Shown piece by piece: positions 22,185 through 34,991 of a stretch of DNA of 64,000 bases. Position 1 is the first letter of the stretch. The number at the start of each line of letters is the position of its first letter. The translations under genes were made by a program, and so were the position numbers. Source of the stretch: Plecoglossus altivelis (lineage: Eukaryota; Chordata; Actinopteri; Osmeriformes; Plecoglossidae); the NCBI GenBank assembly GCA_036571765.1, contig BROE01000020.1, forward strand, positions 2,806,034-2,870,033, read 5' to 3'. Below the pieces are notes generated by a model. That model did no database searches and was not told where the DNA came from. It saw nothing but the letters and a program-made list of their open reading frames with translations.

Positions 22185-22455
22185 TGTGTGTTCATTTGAT
22201 TGACTGTGTGCATACTTGGTTACTCCATAAAATGTGGACATACACACGTTGTTCATTGTTTCAGTTTGCCAAAGAGCACTGCGTTTGCACACAGGCTCCC
22301 CCTCCCCCCCATTACAGGCTTCAGTCTATATCTTTGTCATGCCTCAAAATGGAATCTGCATAAATCTTAGACATTTGTTTAGCTACACGCTGCTCTGTTT
22401 ACTTCCACGGGAATCACAAACAAGAACGTTTTTAATTGTGTAAAGAATATAAAAA
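20251..22455. other. Non-coding stretch between inverted repeats, with a TG microsatellite
   Basis: The 96-residue frame at 20549-20839 has one hydrophobic run that could span a membrane, but no homology signal, splice context or repeat support, so I do not call it. A (TG)n run lies at 22152-22191. The rest is unremarkable. Confidence 0.4.
22152..22191. repeat. (TG)n microsatellite
   Basis: An uninterrupted run of about 16 TG units, a TCT interruption, then a few more. The frames that cross it are artefacts of the repeat. Confidence 0.95.
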
Positions 22456-22685
22456 ATGGACCGCCATTGTAAATGCAGTGTTTCCAGGCTGTACAGGGAA
22501 TGATGAAACTTTCCACAATCGTCCCAAGGAACCAACCACTCAGACAGGCATAGTGGATGTCTGTCTGTGACAGGATTCCTGTGAAGTCCAAAACTAAATT
22601 ATTAATTTGCTTGAAACGTTTCACCGAGGATAGTTTTGAAAATCTGGAACAAATTAAAACAGGATTTGCTATGAAGCTGAAAAAA
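22456..22685 (+). pseudogene. Degenerate THAP zinc-finger domain (transposon relic)
   Basis: The start reads MDRHCK. After one frameshift comes VFPGCTGNDETFHNRPKEP, the opening of a THAP domain (C-x-x-x-G-C ... F-H-x-x-P). After a further shift, 22580-22680 reads LLICLKRFTEDSFENLEQI and KTGFAMKL. This corresponds to the C-terminal half, where the family has a C-x-x-H-F zinc pair followed by D-S-F; here the histidine is arginine. The tryptophan region is lost. THAP domains bind DNA in P-element and Kolobok transposases and in genes derived from them. The surrounding repeat (to 23580) has an inverted partner at 19060-20250, so a transposon origin is likelier than a host gene. Confidence 0.6.
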
Positions 22686-23234
22686 CTGTGCTGTTCGACC
22701 GTGTACTCATCTCAATTGTAAACTGTAAATATAATTTTGTTGTTTATCAATCAACGCTATGTGTTGTAGTGATTTTCATCTCGGCGAATTCTACGCCAAA
22801 AAGGTAAGGTCCGACATTTATTTAAAAAGAAAGTGACTCCCTATTGATGTGTCAGATCAGAATTTTGACCTGGATTACGAAAGTCAGGTTTGGGTCAGAA
22901 TGCGTCGCTCGGTGGTCTTGGGTGGCAGCCATGTCTTATCACAAAGTTCATGGCATATTTTGCTGTCAGTTCGGTCAAATATACACTGAATAAGTCGACC
23001 AGGGAAGCTTTCAAGAGAATTATGCTTATAGCAAGCTGATCAGATTAATGTTTGTGATTAGTTAAAAGTGGCGATCTTGAGTGAGACTGCCTCCCCGTTA
23101 CACAGTTTTGACGTCAATCTCATAGTCAGACTCGGCTCGCTCACACACAGTGTTTTCATAATATTGTATTCCGCTCTATTCTACACCAAAAACCTCAGGG
23201 AGGACTGCTTATTGTAGATACAAGCTTGTTGATT

Positions 23235-23580
23235 TCTTTAACCGAGACTGTTTAATATGTCATTTGCCTGAGAAAGCGACCTGTTGTCATATAAATATAC
23301 AATTCATAATGCATGCTTGGCTGTTTTTGCTCTACAGTTTTGCTCATTGTACACCAAATAATAAGTGTGCAGCTTATGTATATTTTACATGCATTCCATA
23401 TCTGGATAAAATTGCTCATTTCTAAACTGGACCATTTTTAAGCTTCCATTAGGGCGCATGAATTGAACCCGGACCATTTTCAGCCTGACCAATGTTACAT
23501 ATCCTATTTAGAGACCTGAAGGATCACTGTAAAATAGCCTAAAACCCAGTGTATCACCCCTTTAAATTTTAACAACACTT
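23235..23580 (-). repeat. THAP-associated repeat, copy 2
   Basis: The reverse complement matches the two blocks of copy 1 (19060-19210 and 20200-20250). The outer edge reads, on the minus strand, TTTAAAGGGGTGATACACTG. That might be a terminus next to a TTAA-like site, but no matching end was found beyond the THAP side. The stretch from 22686 to 23234 probably belongs to the same element. Confidence 0.55.
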
Positions 23581-24810
23581 TTTTTTACTTATAATTTTCA
23601 GTTTTAAGAGAATTTTCCCTGGGACAGAAATTTGCAAACTTCATCTACACATTGTATAAGCCAACTACTATGGCCATCACTACTCCTCCCACCATTTTTA
23701 CAATAGCCTGGGTAGACGTGTCAAAATGTGTCTAGTTATCGATTGCTTTGCTTATTTTGAGAAAGGTTCTGTTGCAAAGTTTATAAAAAATAATTGCTAC
23801 CTCCAGCTAGCTTGCCACTGCTGGAACAATGCCTATTTCTGTCCAGAAGTGTGTGTGCTTCAGCATCTCATCACCTTCGACTTAGTAAGTCACCATATTT
23901 GATTGGTGGGACCGATCTTAAAATGAGGGTGCACAAAAACTAAAACAATACAACAACTCCTTAATTTTCTCCTTAAACACCCCTGCCACCCAGGATAACT
24001 AATGGCTATGATACTAGTCTTAAGATGTAAAAAAAGGAGTCTCAATAGGAGTTAGCTAGCCAGCTGTGTGGTCAGGTAATGAGTGTCTGTGTGATGTGCA
24101 TTTTAAGGGTGGAAGTGGGAGATGGAAACATGCACGAAGCACATTAATTTGTTTCTCTGCTAATTAATTGGTTGTTTATGTAGTGTTTTTTTAAGGAATA
24201 AAAAATAACTAGCAAAAACACATCTCGCAAACCTATCATTATCGTGGAAGACATTTTTTATTGCTCAGCCCTAACTGTTTCCAAATGCACGTGAGTTTGG
24301 GGGGAGGGTGTTGTGCTCACATAATAGTCAAGCATTAGTATGCAGATGTAATGTGTTGATGTGAGTTGAAAGTTCTGTTTATCTGCTTTTTCAATTCAGA
24401 AATAGCTAATTGAGACATAACAATAGATTTAAAATCTGACTGAATTGAGTTAATAATAGAATTAAAATGTTACGCACACATTACACCAAGAATCTCTAGA
24501 AAATAAGTATGTGAGCTTGCCTTGTGTCCTTCATCCTACTTGTTCTGTCTACATTGCTCCATTACACACACGCTCCCCATTTCTTGGTATGTATTTGCCT
24601 GCTAATCTCTTGAAAATATACAGGTGTAGTCGTATCTTTTGAGAATCTCACCGTGTGCCAACATACAGGAGTATGTTTTAAAAAAATACATTTAAAAATA
24701 ATTTTCTTTCCTTTTTTGTGTCAAGTTCTTACCTGGAAAATAATCATACCTGTCCAACCGCAAAGCTGGAAAAAATCTTGGCATCAGCTCATCTCAGTCT
24801 ATGTCTTGGG

Positions 24811-24862
24811 AGACACACACACAGACACACACACAAACATGCACACACACACACACACACAG
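24811..24862. repeat. (CA)n microsatellite, interrupted
   Basis: ACACACACAGACACACACAC is followed by AAACATG and a pure run of CA. The histidine/threonine-rich frames crossing it are repeat artefacts. Confidence 0.95.
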
Positions 24863-27800
24863 AGACATGTACATACCGTCTCAAGAATGCCATTTCTATA
24901 CGCACACGAGCAAACACTTTTTAATCCTTTGAGCAAACCCCTTTACACATTTTTTTCCCATTGAGGGTTATTGGCATGCTTCTTCCCCCAGCCTGTTTCT
25001 CTTTTGCTACTGCAGTAGCAAGGCGGTGATTTGTAACCTAATTCCTTACCTTATTCAACTGTACACACACAGGCATCAGAATTACCACCAAATCAAACAG
25101 CACCATCCTCCTGTGACATCTCCATTCTTTAGCTCTGCATTCCCTAATAGAGTGATAAAACTGTGTGTATTATAAGACATAAACAGGTGTTTAAAACTGT
25201 ATAAACCGTACATTTCTATTTTTCAAACTTTTCCATCCCAATGTATCAAATTGAATACTTATGTTTGTGTATGTGGAGGTGTCCATGCGTTGAACTAGCT
25301 AGCCAGATGTGGGATTAGCAGACTTCCAGAAAACCCTTTTGCCTCTCCGTCCATGCCAACACATATACACACAGACTTGCACACACTTCTGCCACATCTC
25401 AGCCGTAGTCCTTCAATCAAACTTTTCTTGAGGGTAGACCTTTGGCAGACAGATGACAATAACCACTGGGATGTCCAGTTCACCTTTAAACCAGCTGCTG
25501 CCCTTTATTCTCTCTTCTGTACCCACTCTGGGCCTTATAATCCAAGGGACCTACAGGCATAAACCCATATGGATCTTCTTTCATGTACTCTCGTTCACCA
25601 TTCATCCCACAAGGTTCCCAGTACCTTTCATGCTCAGCACTCGTCTATTGGTCAAGCTCCTGGCGTTCAGCAAAGGTTAAATCGCTAGCGCCATGCTTCG
25701 ACCAAAGCCTGAGCTTATCCCCTCAGAGGCGGCATTAGCATGATGCTAACACTCACCTTTTCTGGATCTAGCTAGTCTTATTTTTTTATTTGCCTTAGTA
25801 TCCCTGAATGAGAATACCCATGAAGGTTTGAATCAAAGGCAAAGGTCCCTGAGAGCAAAGACAGTGACAGTGTTGCTGAATTAAGACTGTTTCACCAATT
25901 ATATTTGTCTTTCAAGACCACTCATTAGAGTTTCTACTTGAAAGTATTTGCAAACTATATTTAAAATGTCCATAGGAAGTTTGCAGGACTAAGTTTCCTA
26001 TGTAAAAGTGATCTTCCAATTTATAAATATAGCTTCAGAGGATCATCTAGGTCCAATGGTTTGCCATTGCCGGGACAGCACCACAGTTACTCCATCATGG
26101 ACCATAAAACAAACTAAAACGTAGTCATAACTCATTTTTCCTCCTTAGGGGTGAAAAGGCTTTGTCCCCTAGAGGAGTGACATTTGAGCACAGTCCAGAT
26201 GCACCGTCAGTGGGGATATTTTACAACAACAATAGCCTAATCCTTCACTGATTAATACAATGCATTCCTTAACCTGGCAAGGACGGAGAAGTCTGGGACG
26301 TGGTATTTCTGTGCTGTGAAGGTTAAGATATGACATTGGACAAAATGAAACCCTAATTTGTGATTAAATATATTGTGTCTACATGTATATTCTGATATAT
26401 AAAATGTTACGTAGAAAATTGGCATCATAACATTTTAGCATGTTTGTGACGACTATTTGGTTTCACTACATGTTTACCTATAGATGGAGAACAGTTTATA
26501 TCCTCAGAGGGAGAGACACAAAATATCTTAATGTCTTGTCTCAAGGTAGGATGACCTTGATGAGCATGATTATACCCTGATTTTTGTCAGAATATGACTT
26601 GGATAGACGTGTGGAAAATATATTTATGAAAATGGCTGTGCCAAACTAACAAATAAGAGAGGTGGGTTTGTGAAAGATGTTCATGTTCAAACCCATCCCT
26701 TTTTCTTAATTTAGCATCTTTGCTATATCTATATCCATTGCAATATATTATTAATAATAAGAATTTGCTTGAGCATGGTTATTCGTTTAAAACAATGATT
26801 ACTGCATGAAGTGAGTGTGTCTTTGCACATGTGCAAGTCGTAAAAACAGAATATGCATAGTAAACAAATCATATTAAACTATGGATTCTTTCCATCTCCC
26901 TTTACTCCTCAAATATAACACAATTAGCATAGAAAAAGATACAGGCTTGAGCTGAAATAAAAATAATTTTGATAGTACAATATCCCAAGCAGATAAATTA
27001 AACAGACATATCTAAACAGAACCCTTTTTCAAAGAGGTCACAAAACATTGAAAGAACACAAGCCAAGGATGCCCTTTGAGCTGCATTCCAACTCAGTGTT
27101 AAACCTAGGCTCTTTTGAAAAACTCTGTAGTTTGCACTATGAACACTACTTTTATTTACATGGCACTGGTATGACTACACCTCACAGGCCGTGTCTCCTA
27201 AACAAAAAGTTAATTTCACTCTCTGAATAAAACTTTGTGGAGTAATGGGGCCACGTGGGGTTTGTTCCACCACGAAAAAAGCAATACCCATGCCCATGTG
27301 ACTACTTGGAGAAAGAACATTCCCTTTAAGCAGCTTCCTCATCCACCACTAATCAAAGTAAAAGGACACGCCATGATTGTCGTGAACCTACGCTATGTAG
27401 GTGAGGTCCTTTTTAGAGTCCTTTACTTCATTGATTGACCCTCTAAACACAGTAAATTAAATTGAATGTACACATTGTTTTGTAAGCTTACTAATAATCG
27501 ATACAGTATCCAGTAGACAAACTTTTAAATGTGGTTTTTGTGTCGGGAAAATGAATGTTAAAGGGTATGAATTGTGTCTAGTTTTGCAATTGTAGGTTAC
27601 AGTTAATGATAACATAGCAATGATCATTGGGACAATAGGCCTATATGCCTGTTGCCTAAATATATGAAATCATAAACTGCCATTTAGCCAGACGTTTAAC
27701 GTAGGCTATGTACGTTTTTATCTTTCTGAAATAATTGTTCATCTTTGTTTAATGCATTAGACAAAATATTGTAGTTTATGTATTTAAGGTGATTTTCTGT

Positions 27801-27934
27801 AAATGTAGCTTACACATTGAACAGAGGGTGAATAAGAAAATAAGGACGTCCAAGGGTAATCATCGCTTTCTCACTGTGTCAGTGTTAGAGGAACGTCAGG
27901 CTAAGCAACAATTTAGGCTTGCGGTGCATGTCCG

Positions 27935-28050
27935 CTACAGCGGCGCATTAGCTTCCAAATAATTGTCAATGAAACCGAGCGTTGACGAGTGTTGATGCTC
28001 GCATAGGGCATTGTGGGAAGGCAAGTGAAGCGTTTCAAGGTTTAACCAGC
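27935..28050 (+). repeat. CpG-containing repeat fragment shared with 17700-17815
   Basis: It carries ATGCTCGCATAGGGCATTGT GGG and GCGTTTCAAGGTTTAACC, matching the other copy in order and orientation. Family unknown. Confidence 0.5.
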
Positions 28051-28749
28051 CAGACAGAGCCCCCAGCTGGCCAACCAGATTCCCCAGCAAGCGGTGAAGA
28101 AGACCGGGCTAGAGTTTTTCCTGAGCCAGCCTGCATCATCTGACACGCACTGGTGTTTTCTACCTCCGATACTCCCAAGTCTTTGTTACGGTTTCTTCAT
28201 CATTCTCAAACGACATCACTGTTTGAAAGGACTCGGTACTCTCAAATCTTTGTAATTTTGAACGAGTCGTTCACGAATTACACATCGCACCGCAAACCTG
28301 CCAGTTAACCTGCCCCTGATCAGGCTAGTTTCGAAGCCTCGGTTGCCATAGTAACTGAGTTCAAATCATGTTGAGCTGGCCTCATGGAACCGAATGAAAT
28401 AGAATTTACTGGTGAGAACGTACTGATTTTCCAGAAGTCATTGCAAGATTACACGCATATTCAGTTGTTCTCCTTTCTAATGCACGTCTTGCACAGCCAT
28501 TCTCGGTAGACACTTGGAAATAACTTTCTTCTCAAGTAATGCAAGTACGTTTTTAGCATTATCCTGATTGAAAACCAACCCTTGTCATTTGTTCAGTCTT
28601 TCAGTTTCATGTAGTGTGTTTTCTGTTGTCTATCCCAGCTGTCTCTGTTCCTCACCAAAAGCCCTTTGATTTGATAATTCTGCATCGTCAATCTCCTTAC
28701 ACCTGTGTCCTCCTTGCAGACCTTTTACTGTGTGCTTAAGATTGCTGTC

Positions 28750-29280
28750 CTGTTCAAAGATCAACCCTTGATCAGGTTTGCGGTCCAGAGTGCTTTGGAA
28801 AGGTTTTCATCAAGGATGTCTTTCTACATTGCTGCATTAATGCTGCATTAACTTTCCCTTGATCCTGACTACGTTCCTGCTGCTGAAAAACATTCCCACA
28901 GCATGCTGCTGCCACCACCTTTTGCCTATTGGCAAACCCCAGATGGGCTGCCATGTACCTTTTACCAGAAGAGTGGCTACTGTCTGGCCACTCTACCATA
29001 TAGGCCTGATTGGTGGAATGTTACAGGCATGGCTATCCTTCTGTAAGATTCTCACCTCTTCACAGAGCAATGCTGAAGCTCTGTCAGAGTCACCATCGGG
29101 TTATTGGTCACCTCCCTGACTGAAGACCCCTCTTCCTTGACAGCACAGTTTAGCCATGCGGTGAACGCTAGAAAGCATATTGGTGGTTCCAAACTTGATT
29201 ACAAGTGGTAACAGAATGCACCTGAACTAAAGTTTGAGTATCATGGCAAAGGCTGTGTGATTTTCAAGGGTTCCTCTGGT
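28750..29280 (-). mobile_element. Tc1-like transposon fragment, internally deleted
   Basis: The plus strand shows the reverse complement of a fish Tc1 transposase gene. It includes CAGCATGCTGCTGCCACCACCTT, GTGGCTACTGTCTGGCCACTC followed by TACCATATAGGCCTGATTGG, and CTCTGTCAGAGTCACCATCGG. Reading the minus strand near 28865-28790 gives IKGK, then after a frameshift a segment resembling 'REILDENLLQSA'. The end at 29215-29265 (CACCTGAACTAAAGTTTGAG, TCATGGCAAAGGC) resembles the subterminal Tc1 sequence. Inverted ends are not clear. The frame is heavily broken. Confidence 0.7.
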
Positions 29281-29289
29281 AGGAGGAAA

Positions 29290-29575
29290 CCTATTGTTTT
29301 TGCTAGTATTCTTATTCTTCTTATTTTTCTTCTTCTCCATGGAATATCTTAATATCTCAAAGTCCTCAACCAGATTTTTTCAGATTTATGTTACAACAGC
29401 TTAGTTACAACTTCTAGACGGCTGGTGACCCACATACGTCCATAGGTGGTGCTGTAAACCACACCCAGAGTCTATGTGATTTCCCCAGCACCCCATTACT
29501 CCAAAATACCTGGAATTTGGTATACATGCCTTATTTCTCATGGGGAGCAATAAAGGCCCATAAGTACCCATAACA
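29290..29575 (+). repeat. Dispersed repeat fragment shared with 1905-2062
   Basis: It starts with a TTCTTATTCTTCTT-type simple stretch, then AAGTCCTCAACCAGATTTTT, AGACGGCTGGTGACCCAC, CATAGGTGGTGCTGTAAACC and CCCCATTACTCCAAAATACC. The GGTGG.GCT.TA..CCA core also occurs near 1990-2020. I recognise the style as a dispersed fish repeat but cannot name it. From 29576 to 30408 nothing else is supported. Confidence 0.45.
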
Positions 29576-30408
29576 TCAGATTTATTGTTGTTCTTGTATA
29601 GGCCAACAATAAATATGCTTCAAGAGAAGTTTACAGATGGTTAAAAAGCTTGATACAATATATGTTAATTTAACTCCATTTGGTAGAGAGGCCACTTGTA
29701 GTTTTATGACACATAACTATAAGATGTGAACTCTGGGAGACCTGAGAGTTCACGAGATCTGAGGGAGTAGGTGTAGAATTTATTATCTGCTCTTATCTTT
29801 CCTGTTTGGTATTAATTAAATCCTAGTTTGACGATGACCACACGAAGGACAGTTGACCATTTGACCGGTCAACGACCTGTTGCTTTATTGAGGAAAGATG
29901 CCACATTAAAGAACCGTGGGAGAATTGGTATGGAGATATATTTTTTCAAGCTGTCACTGAGTAGAGTTAGCCAATCACAGAGATTGCTACATTGATTGAT
30001 TGACCATATGCAATACCATGTGTATTTAAGGTGGTGTTTTAAGGATGTTCAACATCACTCTTACAAACGACTCATGGTTATCATGTCCTCCCCAATGACT
30101 GATCACAAAGCGCTTTGTTTAATCTCATTTACTTGTACAAGCTAAATAAATTGTGTTGAAACCACCATTCATGACTGTTCATATCTACACAGTGCCATCA
30201 GAATTTTCTTTCACATGTGACAGAGAGGAGAATGTTGTCCAAGCTACATGTCATCTTGGGCAATATCTCCCACCCCAAGATAAGCTGTTCAATCACAGGA
30301 GTACTTTCAATGCAAGACCTCTTTGAAAAAGGTCTTCCAAAATGCACCCTAGAGCGCCACAGGAAGTCATTTCTCTCTGTCGTAATCAATCTCTGTCCAA
30401 CTGAACTA

Positions 30409-30610
30409 GTTCAAGTTCAAGTTGTGCTTTATCGTCATTCCGCTACATGCGGGGGCATACAGTGGAACGAAATGTCGTGCCTCACGGAGCCACGGTGCTA
30501 CAGAAGTACAGACATACAACAGTACAGGCAAACAACAATCAATTTAAAATAAATATAACACTTTTCCTATACATAAACTAAAAAAGATGTATAGGAAAAG
30601 TGTTATATTT
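30409..30610 (-). mobile_element. LINE 3' end fragment with a short inverted segment
   Basis: On the minus strand the block ends GTGCTTTAT..., ACAACTTGAACTTGAAC, identical in type to the 3' ends at 36584 (plus) and 38969 (minus). Only the 3' untranslated ~170 bases are present. At the other end the sequence turns back on itself: 30551-30574 and 30587-30610 are a perfect 24-base inverted repeat. The second arm is LINE sequence in the opposite orientation. This is the pattern left by twin priming (5' inversion) during LINE insertion. Confidence 0.8.
30551..30610. repeat. Perfect 24-base inverted repeat with 12-base loop
   Basis: The arms are AAATATAACACTTTTCCTAT+ACAT (30551-30574) and its exact complement (30587-30610), around a loop AAACTAAAAAAG. 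Both arms come from the same LINE 3' untranslated sequence. Confidence 0.9.
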
Positions 30611-31830
30611 AAAAGCGTTATATTTAATCAAGCTCTAACTCCTCCCTCAGAGTTTGTAAGTCACTACCTGCACCTTGAAGTATAATACTTGTAATGTGCA
30701 ATACTCTATTATACTGTAAATTACTACATTTTATATTAACAAGTATATTATTTGTACTAAATCTGGAAACACAACACAATAATTTTCCCCTCTTTGATGA
30801 AAAAAGTATTTTCAAATCCTTTTTCCTTTAAAAACATTTTACAATTTTACTAGGAGTGTCTGGGACTTGCTGGCCCCAGTACAGGGTGTACCCCACCTAA
30901 GGCCGAAAGTCACTGGGAAAGGCTCCAATCACCTGCGACCCCGTTACGGGAACAAGTGGCACTGCAATCCCAAACAGGAATAAGCAGTAGTCCTGTTGTT
31001 AACATAAACCTGAAGAAATAAAACACTGTTTACTAAATGAATCTCTCCTTCCAAAGTAGTTCCGTACTATCCTGGAAACCACGCACAACAAACATTTTTG
31101 ATGCTCCTTTGAACTCGAAACATTTGTCACATCACTATCAATTGCTCCTGCAAATTGTGACTAGATATATAATACCAGCAATTCAACCATCCTCAAATCT
31201 GGACGCCCTGTACACAAAAACATTGTAAAAGACTCAACTGAACACATTAGAGCAGGTGTTGTGTAGTCATCACTTAAACATAAGACCCTTGAATAGAAAG
31301 ACAGGGCAGAGGGACCCTGATATAACATGGACAGCTTTCGCTGGGTACTGCCATTTATGCCTAATCTAAGGTTGATTACATTACGTTAAGTCCATCAATA
31401 ATGATGTGAGAATCAGGGAGGGAAGTGTGGGGTGGGGTATTTTTAACAAGCCTTAATGCCCTGTGTCCATGTTACATTGATAAGATGTTTGTCCAATCTT
31501 CACACAGCGCTAGTATTCCCATCTTGTCTGCATGTGCTTCAAAAAATGCTGTCGCATGGTACATAGGCAATGTAGAAAGGAAAATATAACCTTTGAAGAA
31601 CAGTTGCCTGGATTACTGTTTGTCCATGGTGGGCTGCAAGGGTTATTTGTCATCATTCCATACATCACTGTCGTTAATACTGTCTTTTCTGCTTGGTATG
31701 TGCCAGTCATTTCTATTAACTTTTCTGTTCTCGAATATTCCCAACACAGCACTAGCGATTTATTTAGCACTGTCACTATCTACCACAAAAACACACACAC
31801 TCTTTTTTATACACGCACACACCAAAGCCT
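30611..31830. other. Non-coding stretch
   Basis: No supported gene. At 30870-30990 there is a G+C-richer block (GGTGTACCCCACCTAAGGCC, CCAATCACCTGCGACCCCGT) that resembles the 3' region of a dispersed fish repeat, without a firm family. The 31510-31855 open frames on both strands have no known motif. Confidence 0.35.
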
Positions 31831-31978
31831 GAAACTGTCTGAAACTGCAAAATAGCACCAGGTAATTCTTACGCCGGAACACACCTCCTTTTTTATCTTC
31901 CGGAGCGCAAGTTCATTCCCTAATTTACCAACATGCGTCTGTGGTAAAAGTAAATTGGGCTGAGTGTGAGATAGGGCC
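31831..31978 (-). mobile_element. End fragment of a probable Harbinger-like element ('H' family)
   Basis: On the minus strand the block begins GGGCCCTATC-like (here GGCCCTATCTCACACTCAGC), and leads through CTTGCGCTCCGGAAG and GGAGGTGTGTTCCGGCGTAA to GGTGCTATTTTGCAGTTTCAG. The same phrases occur at 52330-52534 (minus) and, without the terminus, at 48028 and 46425 (plus). Only ~150 bases of one end are present. Confidence 0.6.
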
Positions 31979-34900
31979 TTTAGTGTGCTTGTGCATGTGT
32001 ATCAGCTGGTCAGTTAATTAGAATAGGCAGGCCTGCTCCCTGGTGTCAAACTAAGTTGTGTTTTTTTTTCAAATAGGCCAGTAAACCTCACACGCATTAG
32101 TTATAGTATTGGCAACTCTCTTGCATGGAAGGGCTGGAGGTCTGCTCATTAAGATTTACACACAGTTACAGAAAGTCTCAGAATCCTATGGACTTGAAGG
32201 ACTTTTATTGGAAAAGGTGTATCTTATGATAGTTGCTTAATGAGAGGCTTTAACTGAAATGGTTAGCCTTTGTATTTTATTAGAAAGTAAATGGTTAATG
32301 TGTGAAACTGCAAACTAGCCCAATCTAGTTACATTAAACAAGAGAAGAGAAATAAAACATCTCTACAGCTGAGATCTTTTCTTTGTTACTGAAGAGCTAC
32401 TACTCATTTAAAAACATATTCTATTAAATTGAATGAAACATACAGATCATTTAACCCAAAACATTCAACATCTTAATAAAACATTTGGAAAATGTCCCAC
32501 ACTCTTGAAGGATTTCCCATAACCCTTCGTTATTCATTCTCGGGAATTTCCCTCAGATATGGTCAGGGGTGAATAGGCCATATTTCTCACCCACTGTTCC
32601 TTCACCGGTATCTCCACTCAATTTTGAACGGCTAACTCTCAAAATTATTCATTCATTCAGGTTTTTTTACATAGAGAGTGATAATGAATTTATGCAAATA
32701 AGAGGTTAAAGTACAACCAAAAAGTAAAACTATTTCGCATAAAGAAATATTTCTTCTTTGCTACTTCAGATTTCAGCAGTTTTGACATTCAGCCTGCATG
32801 CGTTTCAAGTCAGTCACAGTATTATAGTTGTAATAAGTGAATTATTACACACAGCCCGACTGTGATGCATCAGTTTCAGGCATAACAGTCCCCTTTAGGT
32901 AGTGTGGTTTGTTATTAAAGGCAGATAGAATATCATGCATTCACAAACGTCATCTTTTTATAATGTTTGTGATTTGTGGACTAGGGACATAAAGGATTTT
33001 GTACAGAAAATAAAAAGCTGATATTTTATAAGGGGTTTTATGAATAATAAGGTTTTTGAATGACTGTTTCAGTGTATCCTTATGTGGTGTAGATAATCCA
33101 AGTTTGTATGTTGTCTGGCTAACACATTAGTCATGTGGGACTCTATAGTATATAACAATATACTACAATAGTTCAATTGTATGTGTGTGTGTGCATGTGT
33201 GTATGTCTATGTTCTCCCCCTGGGAAAGCAGTAGTGAATCTTGTCACAATAGCAGTTAAATTACAGCAAGCAACAGAGCACTAAAGGATTACTCTTATGT
33301 AGGATAGCTGTGAGTGTGTGGTTGTGTTTGCATGTATTTGTGTACAGTATATGTCTGTTTGAAAGACACAAAAAACATTTGTGACATTTTAACATTCAGT
33401 TCCAAGCTTCAGTAGTAAGCTTCTTTGTTAAAGCACATTTTCCTCTATGCAGACTCTATGAAGTCTTACAAAGTAACCTGACATGGTGTCTAGTTACAGT
33501 AATCCAAACAATTACATGATACTCTTTTAATTGTGTTCAACATTTTAACACTTTTCAACTTAAACAGTTCTCAAAAGGTCCACAAAGTGGACAAGGTCTT
33601 TGCATACAATCTCATATACATACTCCAGGCTATTTACGATTTCAAATGAATTCAGAAATACATTTGTCCAAGGTTTAAAAAAAACACTGGAAAATACAGA
33701 TATCTAGGTATTAAGTTTATCGTTATATAATTACCACGGCCAAGTTATTCCACCTTTGATGATCTGTTTAAGTGTTCTCAGGAAGACAGGCAAAGATTTC
33801 TTCATAAAGCTTATTATATTAGTGGGTGACCTTGACACCGACATAAGTTAGATAGTCTGATTTAATTTTGAATTTAAAGGTCATAAATGGAATCTCCCTC
33901 ACTTTAGAGTAATTCACTTTTGTGCATATTGGTAGTCTGAAATGCTCCCAAAATTAAAAAATGGTGAGTGCTTTGGGATATAAGCCCAGGGGGTCTAAAA
34001 CATACTACAGAAATCATCCGCGTGAAGATGATTTGTGCTCTCAGTTTGCTCAGTGGATATGCCTAACTTTATCTATCCTCTGCTCGTACCTTAATTGCTA
34101 AAGGCTCAATGGATAGAAGAAAATGAGGAAGGGATAGAGGGAACCCCTGTCTCAGCTGCGGTGGAATGGGAAGTGAGAGAACTAAAAGGAATTTGTTCTA
34201 CCACGTGCCATAAGTGCGGAATAAAGTAATCTGACCCAAGAGACGAATTTAGGTGCAAGACCAAACTTAGTAAGTATTGAACAGATAGCACCACTTCACT
34301 TGGTTGAATGTCATCTTGGCATTGAGCTGGATTTCTGGAACTGTAGTGGACTGTGTGTGCAGTATGTAAACAAACCTATGCAAATTTAAAAATCCATGCC
34401 TACCCTTAATAAACTATGTTTGATCTGGATAAACTAAAAAAGGCAAACAGTGTTCCAACTGGAGTGCGAGTAATTTAGGCAAGATTTTGAAATCTGCATT
34501 TGATATCAAAATGGGACGGTACAGCAAACACAAGTGAGTGGATTCTGAATCACGAAGTTGATGTGCAAGAATTTTAGAAGCTTTTCCCTATGTTCACACC
34601 ACCACCGTCTGTATTTAAGAATAATTCATTCAGTCTATTGAGTAGTCAGTTTATTTCACCCACTTAATCTTTCCAACCTCTAACTCCCTCCATCCAACAC
34701 GAGTATTTCTACAGTGTGAAGACGCTGGTTTGTCTTGATAAAGTGTTGCTCGTTTTCTGTTAGAATTGGTGAGAGAACGGTGGACTGATGTCGTTATGCA
34801 GCCCTGGAACAGATCTTGAGCATTTGTTTTGTTTGTTTCCATGTGTTTATGACAAGGAACATTTCAAATTTATATTTTTGGCATGCTTTATGGGACAGTA

Positions 34901-34981
34901 TGTGAGTTAAGTGTGACAGGAAAGGCTGGGAGAGAGAAGGAAGACAGCAGCACAAATGGATTTTGAGGCAGCTTTTGTCTC
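31979..34981. other. Non-coding stretch
   Basis: A 3 kb A+T-rich region without a supported gene or recognised transposon. It includes short TG-rich runs near 33183-33205 and 33309-33320. Confidence 0.45.
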
Positions 34982-34991
34982 AAATACACAA

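Larger units (their letters stand above)
23581..28749. other. Long non-coding stretch with CA microsatellite
   Basis: About 5 kb without a supported gene or recognised transposon, apart from the CA repeat at 24811-24862 and a repeat fragment at 27935-28050. Open frames here are short and lack recognisable motifs. Unique intergenic DNA is the simplest reading. Confidence 0.5.

Noticed and set aside
22136..22292. Overlapping open frames on both strands across the TG repeat
   Set aside because: They arise from the (TG)n microsatellite, which encodes C/V or T/H repeats in every frame without stops.
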